In this document: in pieces, positions 1-6,937 of the stretch | Layout: every line of letters begins with the position of its first letter | Position numbering within the stretch: position 1 is the first letter of the stretch | Assembly: GCA_002731295.1 (NCBI GenBank) | Contig: PCBE01000074.1 | Coordinates: forward strand, 33,661-40,597 | DNA: 6,937 nt | From: Acidiferrobacteraceae bacterium | GTDB lineage: Bacteria; Pseudomonadota; Gammaproteobacteria; Arenicellales; UBA868 | Direction: 5' to 3' | Made by a program: the position numbers and the translations under genes | The notes under the pieces: model-generated | Told to the model about the DNA's origin: nothing | What the model saw: the letters and a program-made list of their open reading frames with translations, nothing else | Databases searched by the model: none

Positions 1-1125
1 TACGGCGCAGGTGTGTCCAAAAACTCGACAGATGCAAGGAAATGGTTAACGGCGGCACAGAAGAGTGGCAGTCTGGAAGCCGGTCTGCTGCTTCAGAATC
101 TCGCTGAATTGAGCGAATCGAAATCGCGCAGTGGTTCGGTCAGTCAGTACGCTCGGGTCGGACCGGTGCCAGTCTGGATTTATAGCGCATTCAATCGACT
201 CTCGGTCATTCTGGCTGAAGCCAATACGGGGGAGCTCGTCAGGATTATCGAGCGGCAAGACGACTGGTATCTGGTGGAACTCAGCCAATCGTTGACCGGC
301 TGGGTCAACCTCACAGATATCGAACAGATTTCCGGCTCGAACGTGAAAGTAGCAGAAGGAGCGGCCCTGCGTTCAGGGGTAGCGTCTGTCCAAGAATCGG
401 CTCTGGTCGTCATGAATCTGGGTGGGAATCAGTCGCTGAAATTTATCGACTTGGCTGAGCCCTGGGTTAAGTTGTCGGTGCCTGGCCCGCTTACCGGGTG
501 GGTGCCAGTACTGGGCTTGATTGAGCAGTCCGATGACAACGCGTCTCTACAGCGGATTTGGCAGGACGAGTACCAATCTAAGTCCCGGAACAGCCATAAG
601 GACACCGACATCGCAGTGCTTTCTGAGTTTCTTCGGGCCCAAGACAATGTCGATACGGTGTCGGCGATGGCAAATGCCACAGCGCTGAAAGAGATATCTT
701 CGATAGCACAGAGTACTGGCCAGCCGCTGATTGAACCTGCGGCGTCTGAATCGGCAAGCTCAGCACCGCTCGAACGCAATGACTATGACTGGTTGCTTGC
801 CCAGGCATCTAAACGATACACACTGGAGCTCTTCAGTTCGACCAGTGAGATGCTGATACGAGAATTTTATCGTGCTGAACTATTTGATGATCACGTCAGC
901 TATTTCAGTAGCAGTGTTTCGGGTAAACGTTGGTTTACATTGTTTCACGGAAGCTACAGTGATCTGGATAGCGTGCAAAAGGCATTGAGTCTGCTGCCCG
1001 TGCGGTTGGATGCCATGCGGGTTCGGCGAATCTCGTCTGTTGTGCATGAACTCTGCAGTAGTCTGGATGACGTGCCAGTAGCGGTGCTTGAAAACCTGAA
1101 GACGCGCTGTTCAGAGCAGATGTGA
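1..1125 (+). CDS. Sel1-repeat / SH3-like / SPOR-domain envelope protein, 5' partial
   Basis: The frame is open from base 1 and ends with TGA at 1123-1125, so 374 C-terminal residues are visible. The first residues, YGAGVSKN followed by DARKWLTAA, are the end of a Sel1-like repeat (alpha-solenoid, protein-protein contacts). The repeat runs through the GTG at 13, so the start lies upstream of the window. Two SH3-like segments follow, at about residues 50-107 and 115-170, each ending in a TGWV motif (LTGWVNL, LTGWVPV). A Ser/Ala/Glu-rich linker leads to a SPOR-like domain at about 263-345, starting DYDWLLAQ..RYTLELFSS and containing RWFTLFHGSYSD, then ALSLLP and RVRR. SPOR domains bind denuded peptidoglycan, and bacterial SH3 domains often bind cell wall, so a periplasmic or envelope role is likely. 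Any signal peptide or membrane anchor would be in the missing N-terminus. Nothing links it to the operon downstream. The domain calls are by eye and the exact function is unknown. Confidence 0.8.
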   Translation, partial: YGAGVSKNSTDARKWLTAAQKSGSLEAGLLLQNLAELSESKSRSGSVSQYARVGPVPVWIYSAFNRLSVILAEANTGELVRIIERQDDWYLVELSQSLTGWVNLTDIEQISGSNVKVAEGAALRSGVASVQESALVVMNLGGNQSLKFIDLAEPWVKLSVPGPLTGWVPVLGLIEQSDDNASLQRIWQDEYQSKSRNSHKDTDIAVLSEFLRAQDNVDTVSAMANATALKEISSIAQSTGQPLIEPAASESASSAPLERNDYDWLLAQASKRYTLELFSSTSEMLIREFYRAELFDDHVSYFSSSVSGKRWFTLFHGSYSDLDSVQKALSLLPVRLDAMRVRRISSVVHELCSSLDDVPVAVLENLKTRCSEQM

Positions 1126-1132
1126 ATCCTCA

Positions 1133-1188
1133 GTCAAATAACCCTTATTGATGCGACCGATTAATTGTCTTTGTTGGGGTTATTTGAC
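1133..1188. repeat. Perfect 12-bp inverted repeat between the SPOR gene and glyA
   Basis: The arms GTCAAATAACCC (1133-1144) and GGGTTATTTGAC (1177-1188) are exact reverse complements, and a T-G wobble (1145/1176) extends the stem by one pair. The loop is 31-32 bases. The left arm begins 7 bases after the TGA of the upstream gene, which fits a transcription end. However, no T-run follows the right arm and the loop is long, so this is not a standard intrinsic terminator. It could instead be a pair of operator half-sites, 44 bases apart arm to arm, acting on the glyA-sox operon. The repeat itself is certain; its role is not. Confidence 0.6.
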
Positions 1189-1274
1189 AGTCCTACTAGA
1201 ATTCGGGGGGCAGACCTTTTGGCAGCTGTGAATCGATGCCCCAGGGGCTATGGTAACTGTGCAGTGAACAAAAG

Positions 1275-1303
1275 TTGATATGCCAGTCTAGGTCAGATGA
1301 AAA
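1275..1303 (+). promoter_or_regulatory. Weak candidate sigma-70 promoter for the glyA-sox operon
   Basis: TTGATA at 1275-1280 matches the -35 consensus at 5 of 6 positions. At a 17-base spacing the -10 position (1298-1303) reads TGAAAA, only 3 of 6. The site lies about 37 bases before the glyA start, a plausible position. An operon of this kind is often activator-dependent (in Pseudomonas, sarcosine and betaine genes are controlled by the AraC-family regulators SouR and GbdR), which would tolerate a poor -10, but I recognise no activator site. This is a guess. Confidence 0.2.
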
Positions 1304-1327
1304 CGGACCAGGTAGTGCATATTTTGC

Positions 1328-1334
1328 GAGGTGA
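1328..1334 (+). promoter_or_regulatory. Ribosome binding site deciding the glyA start
   Basis: GAGGTGA lies five bases before the ATG at 1340. The in-frame GTG at 1331 falls inside this motif, so it is an unlikely start. The site favours ATG 1340 over GTG 1331 and over the later ATG 1349. Confidence 0.7.
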
Positions 1335-1339
1335 CGACG

Positions 1340-2599
1340 ATGTTTAAGATGACAGAACGTATAGAAGGTTATGACGAGAAACTGTGGGCCGCAATACTGG
1401 ACGAGAGGCAGCGTCAGGAAGAACACATAGAACTGATTGCTTCGGAGAACTACACCAGCCCCCGAGTACTTGAAGCACAAGGGTCCGTACTGACCAATAA
1501 ATATGCCGAAGGCTATCCGGGTAAACGCTACTATGGCGGATGCGAACATGTGGATGTGGCTGAGCAGTTGGCGATAGATCGGGCAAAAGAACTATTTGAT
1601 GCGGACTACGTAAATGTTCAGCCACACTCAGGGTCTGGTGCTAATGCAGCGGTGTACATGGCGCTCGCAGAGCCCGGTGACACGGTTCTTGGTATGAGTC
1701 TTGCCCACGGTGGTCATTTAACTCATGGTGCTGCGGTAAATTTTTCTGGCAAGCTGTACAACGCCTTGCAATACGGGTTGGACGACGAAAACGGAGAGAT
1801 CGACTACGACCAGGTGGCAAGTCTTGCCAAAAAAAACAAACCGAAGTTGATAGTGGCGGGGTTTTCCGCCTATAGCCGTATTGTTGACTGGGCAAAATTC
1901 CGGGAGATCGCAGATTCTGTCGGTGCTTATCTTTTTGTCGATATGGCGCATGTCGCTGGTCTTGTGGCAGTGGGGCTATACCCCAGTCCCGTTTCAATCG
2001 CTGATGTGACTACTACCACAACGCACAAGACTCTGCGCGGCGCTCGTGGCGGCATGATTCTGGCCCGTGAGAATGAAGCCGTTGAGAAGAAGTTGAGTTC
2101 ATTGGTATTCCCCGGTACTCAGGGCGGCCCGCTGATGCACGCGATTGCAGGAAAAGCGGTCGCATTAAAAGAGGCGCTTGAACCAGAATTCAAGATTTAT
2201 CAACAGCACGTGATCAACAATGCACAGTCTATGGCCGATTCATTCATTCAAAGAGGTTACAAGATCGTGTCGGGAGGCACGGATAACCATCTGTTTCTGG
2301 TAGATCTCATCGATAAGGATATCACCGGCAAGGACGCAGATGCTGCGCTTGGTAGAGCTAATATCACGGTCAACAAGAATTCCGTGCCCAATGACCCTCG
2401 TTCACCGTTTGTCACGAGCGGGTTTCGTATTGGCACGCCCGCCAGTACCACCCGAGGATTCGGCGAGGTTGAAATCCGACAGGTTGCCGACTGGATCTGT
2501 GATGTCCTCGATCAAATGGGTGACGAGAGCGTGGTGGATAATGTGCGGGCACAGGTTCTGGAGTTGTGTTCACGTTTCCCAGTATATGCAGATAAATAG
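1340..2599 (+). CDS. glyA: Serine hydroxymethyltransferase
   Basis: This PLP enzyme interconverts serine + THF with glycine + 5,10-methylene-THF in the cytoplasm. The product is 419 residues, the usual bacterial GlyA length. Visible hallmarks are [11 protein letters not shown] (31-40), the tyrosine pair in GKRYYGG (61-67), the PLP-binding loop [12 protein letters not shown] (92-103), VDMAHVAG with Asp201 and His204, the Schiff-base lysine Lys230 in TTTTTHKT, and substrate-carboxylate Arg363 in SGFRIGTPA. The C-terminal half is very close to E. coli GlyA. Small differences from common family members are SIADV where PHA(D/H)V is usual, and RGARGG for RGPRGG. ATG 1340 is chosen because GAGGTGA precedes it at five bases. 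It is the first gene of a sarcosine oxidase operon, so it is probably a dedicated paralogue that converts the glycine and methylene-THF made by the oxidase into serine; a housekeeping glyA elsewhere is inferred, not seen. The function call is very secure. Confidence 0.97.
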   Translation: MFKMTERIEGYDEKLWAAILDERQRQEEHIELIASENYTSPRVLEAQGSVLTNKYAEGYPGKRYYGGCEHVDVAEQLAIDRAKELFDADYVNVQPHSGSGANAAVYMALAEPGDTVLGMSLAHGGHLTHGAAVNFSGKLYNALQYGLDDENGEIDYDQVASLAKKNKPKLIVAGFSAYSRIVDWAKFREIADSVGAYLFVDMAHVAGLVAVGLYPSPVSIADVTTTTTHKTLRGARGGMILARENEAVEKKLSSLVFPGTQGGPLMHAIAGKAVALKEALEPEFKIYQQHVINNAQSMADSFIQRGYKIVSGGTDNHLFLVDLIDKDITGKDADAALGRANITVNKNSVPNDPRSPFVTSGFRIGTPASTTRGFGEVEIRQVADWICDVLDQMGDESVVDNVRAQVLELCSRFPVYADK

Positions 2600-2620
2600 G
2601 TAAATCTCTCATTTTTGTCA

Positions 2621-3874
2621 ATGAAAAATAAGTATTCGATCTTCAGTCTGGCACGAAATGCGGTCAGCTATCATCAGAATTGGTCACAGGCCTGGCGGAG
2701 TCCAGATCCCAAGCCGGCGTACGATGCGATCATAGTTGGTGGCGGCGGGCACGGCCTCGCGACCGCCTATTACTTGGCGAAAGAACATTCAATCGCTCGC
2801 GTCGCCGTGCTGGAAAAAGGCTGGATTGGCGGGGGTAATACCGGGCGGAATACCACTATCGTTCGCTCCAACTATCTGTGGGACGAAGCCGCCTATCTTT
2901 ATGAAAAATCATTGAAGCTGTGGGAGGGACTCAGCCAGGAATTGAATTACAACGTTATGTTCAGTCAGCGTGGTGTGATGAATCTCGGCCATACCCTTCA
3001 GGATATGCGGGACATTGTTCGTCGTTCCAGTGCCAATCAGTTAAACGGCATTGACAGCGAAGTGTTAACGCCCGCGCAGATCAAGGATATCGAACCCACT
3101 ATCAACACTTCACAAAAAGCGCGTTACCCAATACTTGGGGCATCGTTCCAGCCTCGTGGAGGTGTCGCTCGTCACGATGCGGTGGCCTGGGGTTTTGCTC
3201 GTGGTGCGGACCGATATGGGGTCGATGTCATTCAGAACTGTGAGGTGACTGGAATCCGTCAGCGAAACGGATCGGTGATAGGTGTCGATACGACACAAGG
3301 CTTTATCGGGGCACCCAAGGTTGGTGTTGTTGCAGCTGGTCATTCGAGTGTACTGGCCGATTACGCTGGCCTACGAATGCCAATCGAGAGTCATCCTCTA
3401 CAGGCATTGGTGTCAGAGCCGTTAAAGCCTGTGCTCAATACGGTGATCATGTCGAACGCTGTTCATGGCTATATCAGTCAATCCGATAAAGGCGAACTCG
3501 TGGTGGGTGCAGGCATAGATTCCTATATTGGGTACGGCCAAAGGGGCAGCTATTCGGTTATCGAAGGAAATGTCGCTGCGATTGTTGAGCTCTTTCCGAA
3601 TTTCAGCAGAGTCAGAATGCTTCGACAGTGGGGTGGAATTGTTGATGTCTGCCCAGATGCCTGCCCAATTATTTCACTGACTCCCGTAAAGGGTTTGTAT
3701 TTCAACTGCGGCTGGGGCACCGGTGGATTCAAGGCAACACCGGGTTCGGGCTGGGTCTTTGCTTACACCATTGCACGTAATGCACCACATGATTTAAACG
3801 CAGCGTTCGATCTCAACCGATTTTACACGGGTGCCTTGATCGATGAACACGGAGCGGCTGGTGTCGCACACTGA
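2621..3874 (+). CDS. soxB: Sarcosine oxidase, beta subunit (heterotetrameric type)
   Basis: This is the catalytic flavoprotein subunit, 417 residues from ATG 2621, a normal length. It oxidises sarcosine at a noncovalent FAD and passes electrons to FMN, where oxygen is reduced to hydrogen peroxide. Seen in order: the family N-terminus [10 protein letters not shown]; the FAD Rossmann motif [15 protein letters not shown] (39-53); [20 protein letters not shown] (65-84); His185 in ARHDAVAWG, aligning with the histidine that covalently holds FMN in characterised enzymes; [20 protein letters not shown]; and [15 protein letters not shown] with Lys371, a position tied to oxygen reactivity in this family. 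It ends in the typical [14 protein letters not shown] 2621 matches the family N-terminus; the in-frame TTG at 2615 would add only two residues. No good ribosome binding site lies next to the ATG (the nearest purine-rich TAGG is about 20 bases upstream, at the glyA stop), so translation may be coupled to glyA. All key residues appear intact. Confidence 0.96.
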   Translation: MKNKYSIFSLARNAVSYHQNWSQAWRSPDPKPAYDAIIVGGGGHGLATAYYLAKEHSIARVAVLEKGWIGGGNTGRNTTIVRSNYLWDEAAYLYEKSLKLWEGLSQELNYNVMFSQRGVMNLGHTLQDMRDIVRRSSANQLNGIDSEVLTPAQIKDIEPTINTSQKARYPILGASFQPRGGVARHDAVAWGFARGADRYGVDVIQNCEVTGIRQRNGSVIGVDTTQGFIGAPKVGVVAAGHSSVLADYAGLRMPIESHPLQALVSEPLKPVLNTVIMSNAVHGYISQSDKGELVVGAGIDSYIGYGQRGSYSVIEGNVAAIVELFPNFSRVRMLRQWGGIVDVCPDACPIISLTPVKGLYFNCGWGTGGFKATPGSGWVFAYTIARNAPHDLNAAFDLNRFYTGALIDEHGAAGVAH

Positions 3875-3885
3875 TCTTGGTCGAC

Positions 3886-3893
3886 AAAGGAGG
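3886..3893 (+). promoter_or_regulatory. Strong ribosome binding site for soxD
   Basis: AAAGGAGG is close to a perfect anti-16S match and ends four bases before ATG 3898. It fixes the soxD start and contrasts with soxB and soxA, which lack a clear site. This suggests the small subunit is translated efficiently on its own. Confidence 0.8.
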
Positions 3894-3897
3894 CTGA

Positions 3898-4182
3898 ATG
3901 CTGAGCATTGAATGTCCCTGGTGTGGGCCACGCGACCAGTCGGAGTTCAGCTACGGCGGTGAGGCTCATATTGTCAGGCCGAAAGAACCAGAAAAGCTTT
4001 CCGATGAAGACTGGGGCGACTATCTGTTTAATCGTAAAAATACAAAGGGTAGGTTTCAAGAGCAGTGGTGCCATACAGCGGGTTGTCGACGGTGGTTCAA
4101 TGCCGTCAGAGACAGTCAGTCCTATGAAATCGAGACGGTATACAAGATCGGTGAGCAGTCGCCAGACGGAATACCTAAGTGA
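3898..4182 (+). CDS. soxD: Sarcosine oxidase, delta subunit
   Basis: This small zinc-binding structural subunit of heterotetrameric sarcosine oxidase is 94 residues long, typical for the family. The four zinc ligands expected from known structures are present: Cys6 and Cys9 in IECPWCGPR, His59 and Cys63 in WCHTAGCRRWF. Family segments between them include EFSYGGEAHI, the WGDYLFNRKNTKG stretch, and QEQWCH. The C-terminal half ends in VRDSQSYEI..VYKIGE, also usual. It has no catalytic residues of its own; in known structures it packs on the alpha subunit. It starts 23 bases after soxB with an excellent ribosome binding site, and its stop codon overlaps the soxA start in GTGA, so SoxD and SoxA translation are probably coupled. 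Confidence 0.96.
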   Translation: MLSIECPWCGPRDQSEFSYGGEAHIVRPKEPEKLSDEDWGDYLFNRKNTKGRFQEQWCHTAGCRRWFNAVRDSQSYEIETVYKIGEQSPDGIPK

Positions 4183-6937
4183 GTTCACAGCGTCTTCCAT
4201 CTGGTGGCCGAATCAAACGCGGCCGACCCGTAGAATTTTTCTTTAACGGTCGTCGTTATGAGGGTTTTGAAGGCGACACCCTGGCATCGGGATTATTGGC
4301 CAACGGGTTACGACTCTTTGGCCGAAGTTTCAAGTACCACCGCCCTCGGGGCGTATTCGGGAGTGGATCCGAGGAACCGAATGCGATTGTTCAGCTGGGG
4401 GAGGGCGCGTCAACGATACCGAATCTCAAGGCGACACAGGTTGAATTGTTTGACGGATTATCAGCAAGGACCGTTGTTGGATGGCCGAGTCTTGAGATTG
4501 ACCTGTACGCGATCAACAATCGAATAGGCCGCTTACTACCAGCTGGGTTTTACTATAAAACTTTCATGCGTCCCCGATTCTTGTGGAATTGGTATGAAGG
4601 TCACATACGACGCGCTGCTGGACTCGGTTATGCACCCACTGAACCTGATTCTGCCCGCTATGACAAGCGAAACGCCCATTGCGATGTATTGGTTGTTGGT
4701 GCTGGCCCGACCAGACTGATGGCCGCGCTAGTTGCTGGTCGCTCCGGTGCCCGGGTGATTGTTGCAGATGAACAAGCTGAAATGGGGGGCGACCTACTCT
4801 CGAGTACGCAGCACGTGTCGGGCGCCTGTCCATGGATATTTCTAGGCAATCTGCTAAAGGAACTGTCCTTAATGGACAACGTGCTGCTGCTGCCTAGAAG
4901 CACCGTCTCAGGTTATTACGATCATAACTTTTTGGTGATCAACCAACGACGGACCGATCACCAGGCTGGTATCGGCAAACTGGTTGCCAGAGAACGCAAT
5001 TGGCGGGTCCGAGCTCGCCAGGTCGTACTGGCTACCGGGGCCATAGAAAGGGGTTTGGTGTTCGCTGATAATGACCGCCCAGGCGTCATGCTCTCCTCGG
5101 CGGTTCGAACCTACATCAATCGTTACGCTGTTCGACCCGGCCGTACCGGGGCTGTATTTACGAACAATGATTCAGCCTATCAAACCGCTGTCGAGATGTA
5201 CGGTGCCGGTATGGAGGTAAAAGGGGTCATAGATGTTCGGCAGAGGCCATCCGAGGAGCGACTCTTGCAAATGGACGCGCTGGGTATTCCGGTCTATTCG
5301 GGTCATGGGGTTGGTGGCACGAGAAGCAGCCGACAAGGTCTTAGGGCTGTGGAATTATGTCGACTATCAGCGGATGGTCGGGACGTATTGACTCAAAAGG
5401 GATCCTTCGACTGTCAGGTGCTTGCGATCTCCGGAGGCTGGAATCCGGCGATTCACCTGCACTGTCAGTCCGGTGGCCGGCCCCAATATGATGACAATCG
5501 GGCCTGTTTTATACCAGGTAAGTCTGTGCAATCCGAACGGTCTGCTGGGTCGGCCTTGGGTATTTTTCAGCTGGATAACTGTCTGAGAGACGGCATCGAT
5601 GCCGGGGTACATGCAGTGCGAGAGACGGGTTATGCGGCCGTAAATATAGACTTTCCTTATGTTTCAGACAGGCTCGATTCAGCCATAGAACCAATGTGGG
5701 ACGTTCCAGATGGCGTTTTACCGGGCCGTGGTGGCAGAAAATTTGTCGACTACCAGAACGACACGACGGTTGCCGATATAGCGCTCGCAGCGCGAGAGGG
5801 CTACCGTTCTGTTGAGCATGTTAAGCGATATACCGCTTTAGGTTTTGGTACCGATCAGGGTAAGACTGGAAACATCAATGGGTTGGCGATTCTCGCCGAA
5901 CACTTGGGACAGTCCATCCCGGCTACTGGGACCACCACGTTCAGGCCCAACTATACCCCGGTCACTTTCGGGGCTATAGCAGGTCGTGAATTGGGAGCCG
6001 TGTATTTCGATCCAGTCAGAAAAACGCCTATGCATCACTGGCATGTGGCTCACGGTGCAGTATTTGAAGACGTCGGACAGTGGAAGCGGCCATGGTATTA
6101 CCCTAAAGCTGGTGAAACTATAGAGAGTGCTGTAAGACGCGAGTGCCTCGCTACACGTAGAGGCATCGGCCTGTTGGACGCCTCCACGCTTGGAAAGATT
6201 GAAGTTCGCGGGCGGGATTCGGCAGAATTTCTTAATAGAATTTACACCAATGCGTGGTCGAAGCTCGAAATTAACCGGTGTCGCTATGGGTTAATGCTCG
6301 GAGAAGATGGGATGGTGATGGACGACGGCGTCAGTTCCAGGCTAGGTGATAACCATTACTATATGACCACCACGACTGGCGGTGCGGCACACGTTCTGGG
6401 CTGGATGGAAAGATGGCACCAGACCGAATGGCCGGAGTTAGAGGTGTTTTTTACCTCCGTTACTGACCGCTGGGCTGTCGCTAGTATCGCCGGGCCCAAC
6501 AGTCGTTCACTGTTGGGTCGGCTTTGTTCAGATATTGATTTGTCTGCGGACGCTTTCCCCTTTATGAGCCTGCGGCAGGGTTCCGTGGCCGGTATCAGTG
6601 CACGGGTCTTCAGGATCAGCTTCAGCGGGGAGCTGGCTTTTGAGATTAACGTGTCCGCGGACGATGGGGTTGCTCTGTGGGAATCACTGATGGAGGCTGG
6701 CGGCGAGTACGACATTACACCTTACGGTACGGAAACCATGCATGTTTTGCGGGCTGAGAAGGGATATGTCATCGTTGGGCAGGATACCGACGGCTCTGTG
6801 ACACCGGCTGACCTTGGTATGGACTGGATAGTTTCAAAAACAAAAGACTTCATTGGGAAGCGGTCACTTGTTCGTTCGGATATGTTGAGAGAGAACCGAA
6901 AACAACTGGTTGGACTTGTGACCGATCAGCCACAGAA
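4179..6937 (+). CDS. soxA: Sarcosine oxidase, alpha subunit, 3' partial
   Basis: This large subunit carries NAD+ and the tetrahydrofolate site, where the imine intermediate made by SoxB becomes glycine and 5,10-methylene-THF. It is open to the window end: 919 residues of a family usually about 960-1,000 long. Order seen: a ferredoxin-like N-terminal domain (about 15-110, with YEGFEGDTLASGLLANG and RSFKYHRPRG); a pyridine-nucleotide/flavin-type Rossmann domain (about 166-480, VLVVGAGPTRLMAAL, VVLATGAIE, RPGVMLSSAV, AISGGWNPAIHLH); the GTDQGKTGNINGLAI linker; then aminomethyltransferase (GCV_T-like) domains from about 608, with DGMVMDDGV, YYMTTTTGGA and FSGELAFEI. The third glycine of GxGxxG is Arg179 (GAGPTR). 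GTG 4179 is chosen because the SSQRLPSGGRI opening matches the family N-terminus and overlaps the soxD stop by four bases. There is no strong ribosome binding site, so coupling to soxD is likely. No frameshift or internal stop was found. Confidence 0.96.
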   Translation, partial: MSSQRLPSGGRIKRGRPVEFFFNGRRYEGFEGDTLASGLLANGLRLFGRSFKYHRPRGVFGSGSEEPNAIVQLGEGASTIPNLKATQVELFDGLSARTVVGWPSLEIDLYAINNRIGRLLPAGFYYKTFMRPRFLWNWYEGHIRRAAGLGYAPTEPDSARYDKRNAHCDVLVVGAGPTRLMAALVAGRSGARVIVADEQAEMGGDLLSSTQHVSGACPWIFLGNLLKELSLMDNVLLLPRSTVSGYYDHNFLVINQRRTDHQAGIGKLVARERNWRVRARQVVLATGAIERGLVFADNDRPGVMLSSAVRTYINRYAVRPGRTGAVFTNNDSAYQTAVEMYGAGMEVKGVIDVRQRPSEERLLQMDALGIPVYSGHGVGGTRSSRQGLRAVELCRLSADGRDVLTQKGSFDCQVLAISGGWNPAIHLHCQSGGRPQYDDNRACFIPGKSVQSERSAGSALGIFQLDNCLRDGIDAGVHAVRETGYAAVNIDFPYVSDRLDSAIEPMWDVPDGVLPGRGGRKFVDYQNDTTVADIALAAREGYRSVEHVKRYTALGFGTDQGKTGNINGLAILAEHLGQSIPATGTTTFRPNYTPVTFGAIAGRELGAVYFDPVRKTPMHHWHVAHGAVFEDVGQWKRPWYYPKAGETIESAVRRECLATRRGIGLLDASTLGKIEVRGRDSAEFLNRIYTNAWSKLEINRCRYGLMLGEDGMVMDDGVSSRLGDNHYYMTTTTGGAAHVLGWMERWHQTEWPELEVFFTSVTDRWAVASIAGPNSRSLLGRLCSDIDLSADAFPFMSLRQGSVAGISARVFRISFSGELAFEINVSADDGVALWESLMEAGGEYDITPYGTETMHVLRAEKGYVIVGQDTDGSVTPADLGMDWIVSKTKDFIGKRSLVRSDMLRENRKQLVGLVTDQPQ
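6493..6519 (+). repeat. Strong hairpin inside soxA
   Basis: CCCAACAGT (6495-6503) and ACTGTTGGG (6509-6517) are exact reverse complements around the five-base loop CGTTC. A G-T wobble and a G-C pair extend the stem to 11 pairs. It is followed by CGGCTTTGTTC, slightly U-rich but not a true terminator tract. It lies in the codons for the segment GPNSRSLLGRL. A role in mRNA stability or pausing is possible; chance under coding constraint is equally likely. Confidence 0.5.

Noticed and set aside
13..15. GTG as the start of the first gene
   Set aside because: The codon is the valine inside a Sel1 repeat motif (YGAGVSKN), and the frame is open back to base 1, so the true start is upstream of the window.
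1220..1234. Sigma-54 promoter around TTGGCAG
   Set aside because: The GG at 1221-1222 lacks the required GC twelve bases downstream, where the sequence reads TC.
1238..1248. GCCCC-A-GGGGC palindrome before glyA
   Set aside because: A one-base centre cannot form a hairpin, and five-base arms are too short to call an operator without other support.
1226..1261. Direct repeat CTGTG at 1226-1230 and 1257-1261, spaced 31 bases, as activator half-sites
   Set aside because: Five bases is too short to separate from chance and the flanks do not match well.
1331..1333. GTG start for glyA, three codons before ATG 1340
   Set aside because: It lies inside the GAGGTGA ribosome binding site that serves ATG 1340, and it has no site of its own.
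1126..1339. Glycine riboswitch upstream of glyA
   Set aside because: I looked for the conserved glycine aptamer core motifs and did not find them; the gap is also short for a tandem aptamer.
2615..2617. TTG start for soxB
   Set aside because: ATG 2621 fits the family N-terminus and the TTG has no better ribosome binding site.
3908..4246. Open frame overlapping soxD in another frame
   Set aside because: It lacks recognisable protein features, whereas the soxD frame has all four zinc ligands and an excellent ribosome binding site.
4258..4527. Open frame overlapping the soxA N-terminal region
   Set aside because: The soxA frame reads through this stretch with a clear family match; the other frame gives no recognisable protein.
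4564..6715. Minus-strand open frames opposite soxA
   Set aside because: They are short, have no recognisable domains, and lie opposite a well-supported coding frame.

Overview
This window looks like a chromosomal segment of a proteobacterium, most likely a gammaproteobacterium and possibly marine. The evidence is the close match of the GlyA C-terminal half to the Escherichia coli protein as I remember it, a DamX-like SPOR domain in the first gene, moderate GC content, and a sarcosine oxidase cluster of the kind found in many proteobacteria that use glycine betaine. The taxonomic call is inference. All recognised genes are on the + strand.

Layout. Bases 1-1125 hold the 3' part of an envelope-type protein with a Sel1 repeat, two SH3-like domains and a C-terminal SPOR domain; its 5' end lies outside the window. 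Bases 1126-1339 are the only sizeable gap. It contains a perfect 12-bp inverted repeat, no clear promoter, and a good ribosome binding site for the next gene. From 1340 to the window end runs a tightly packed operon: glyA (1340-2599), soxB (2621-3874), soxD (3898-4182) and soxA (4179 to beyond 6937, 3' end missing). Gaps are 21 and 23 bases, then a 4-base overlap. soxG, the gamma subunit gene, would be expected just downstream. No gene-free stretch exceeds 300 bases.

Function. SoxB, SoxD, SoxA and the expected SoxG form heterotetrameric sarcosine oxidase. It demethylates sarcosine to glycine, passing the methyl carbon to tetrahydrofolate as 5,10-methylene-THF and reducing oxygen to hydrogen peroxide. 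GlyA (serine hydroxymethyltransferase) can combine those two products, glycine and 5,10-methylene-THF, into serine. Together they are the last steps of glycine betaine/dimethylglycine/sarcosine use, feeding one-carbon and serine metabolism.

Novelty. I see no undescribed system here; the operon is a known type. The most unusual point is in SoxA: the Rossmann GxGxxG motif reads GAGPTR, with arginine in place of the third glycine. Weaker observations are the inverted repeat before glyA, a strong hairpin inside soxA, and glyA and soxB lying in the same frame, separated by one TAG and seven sense codons.
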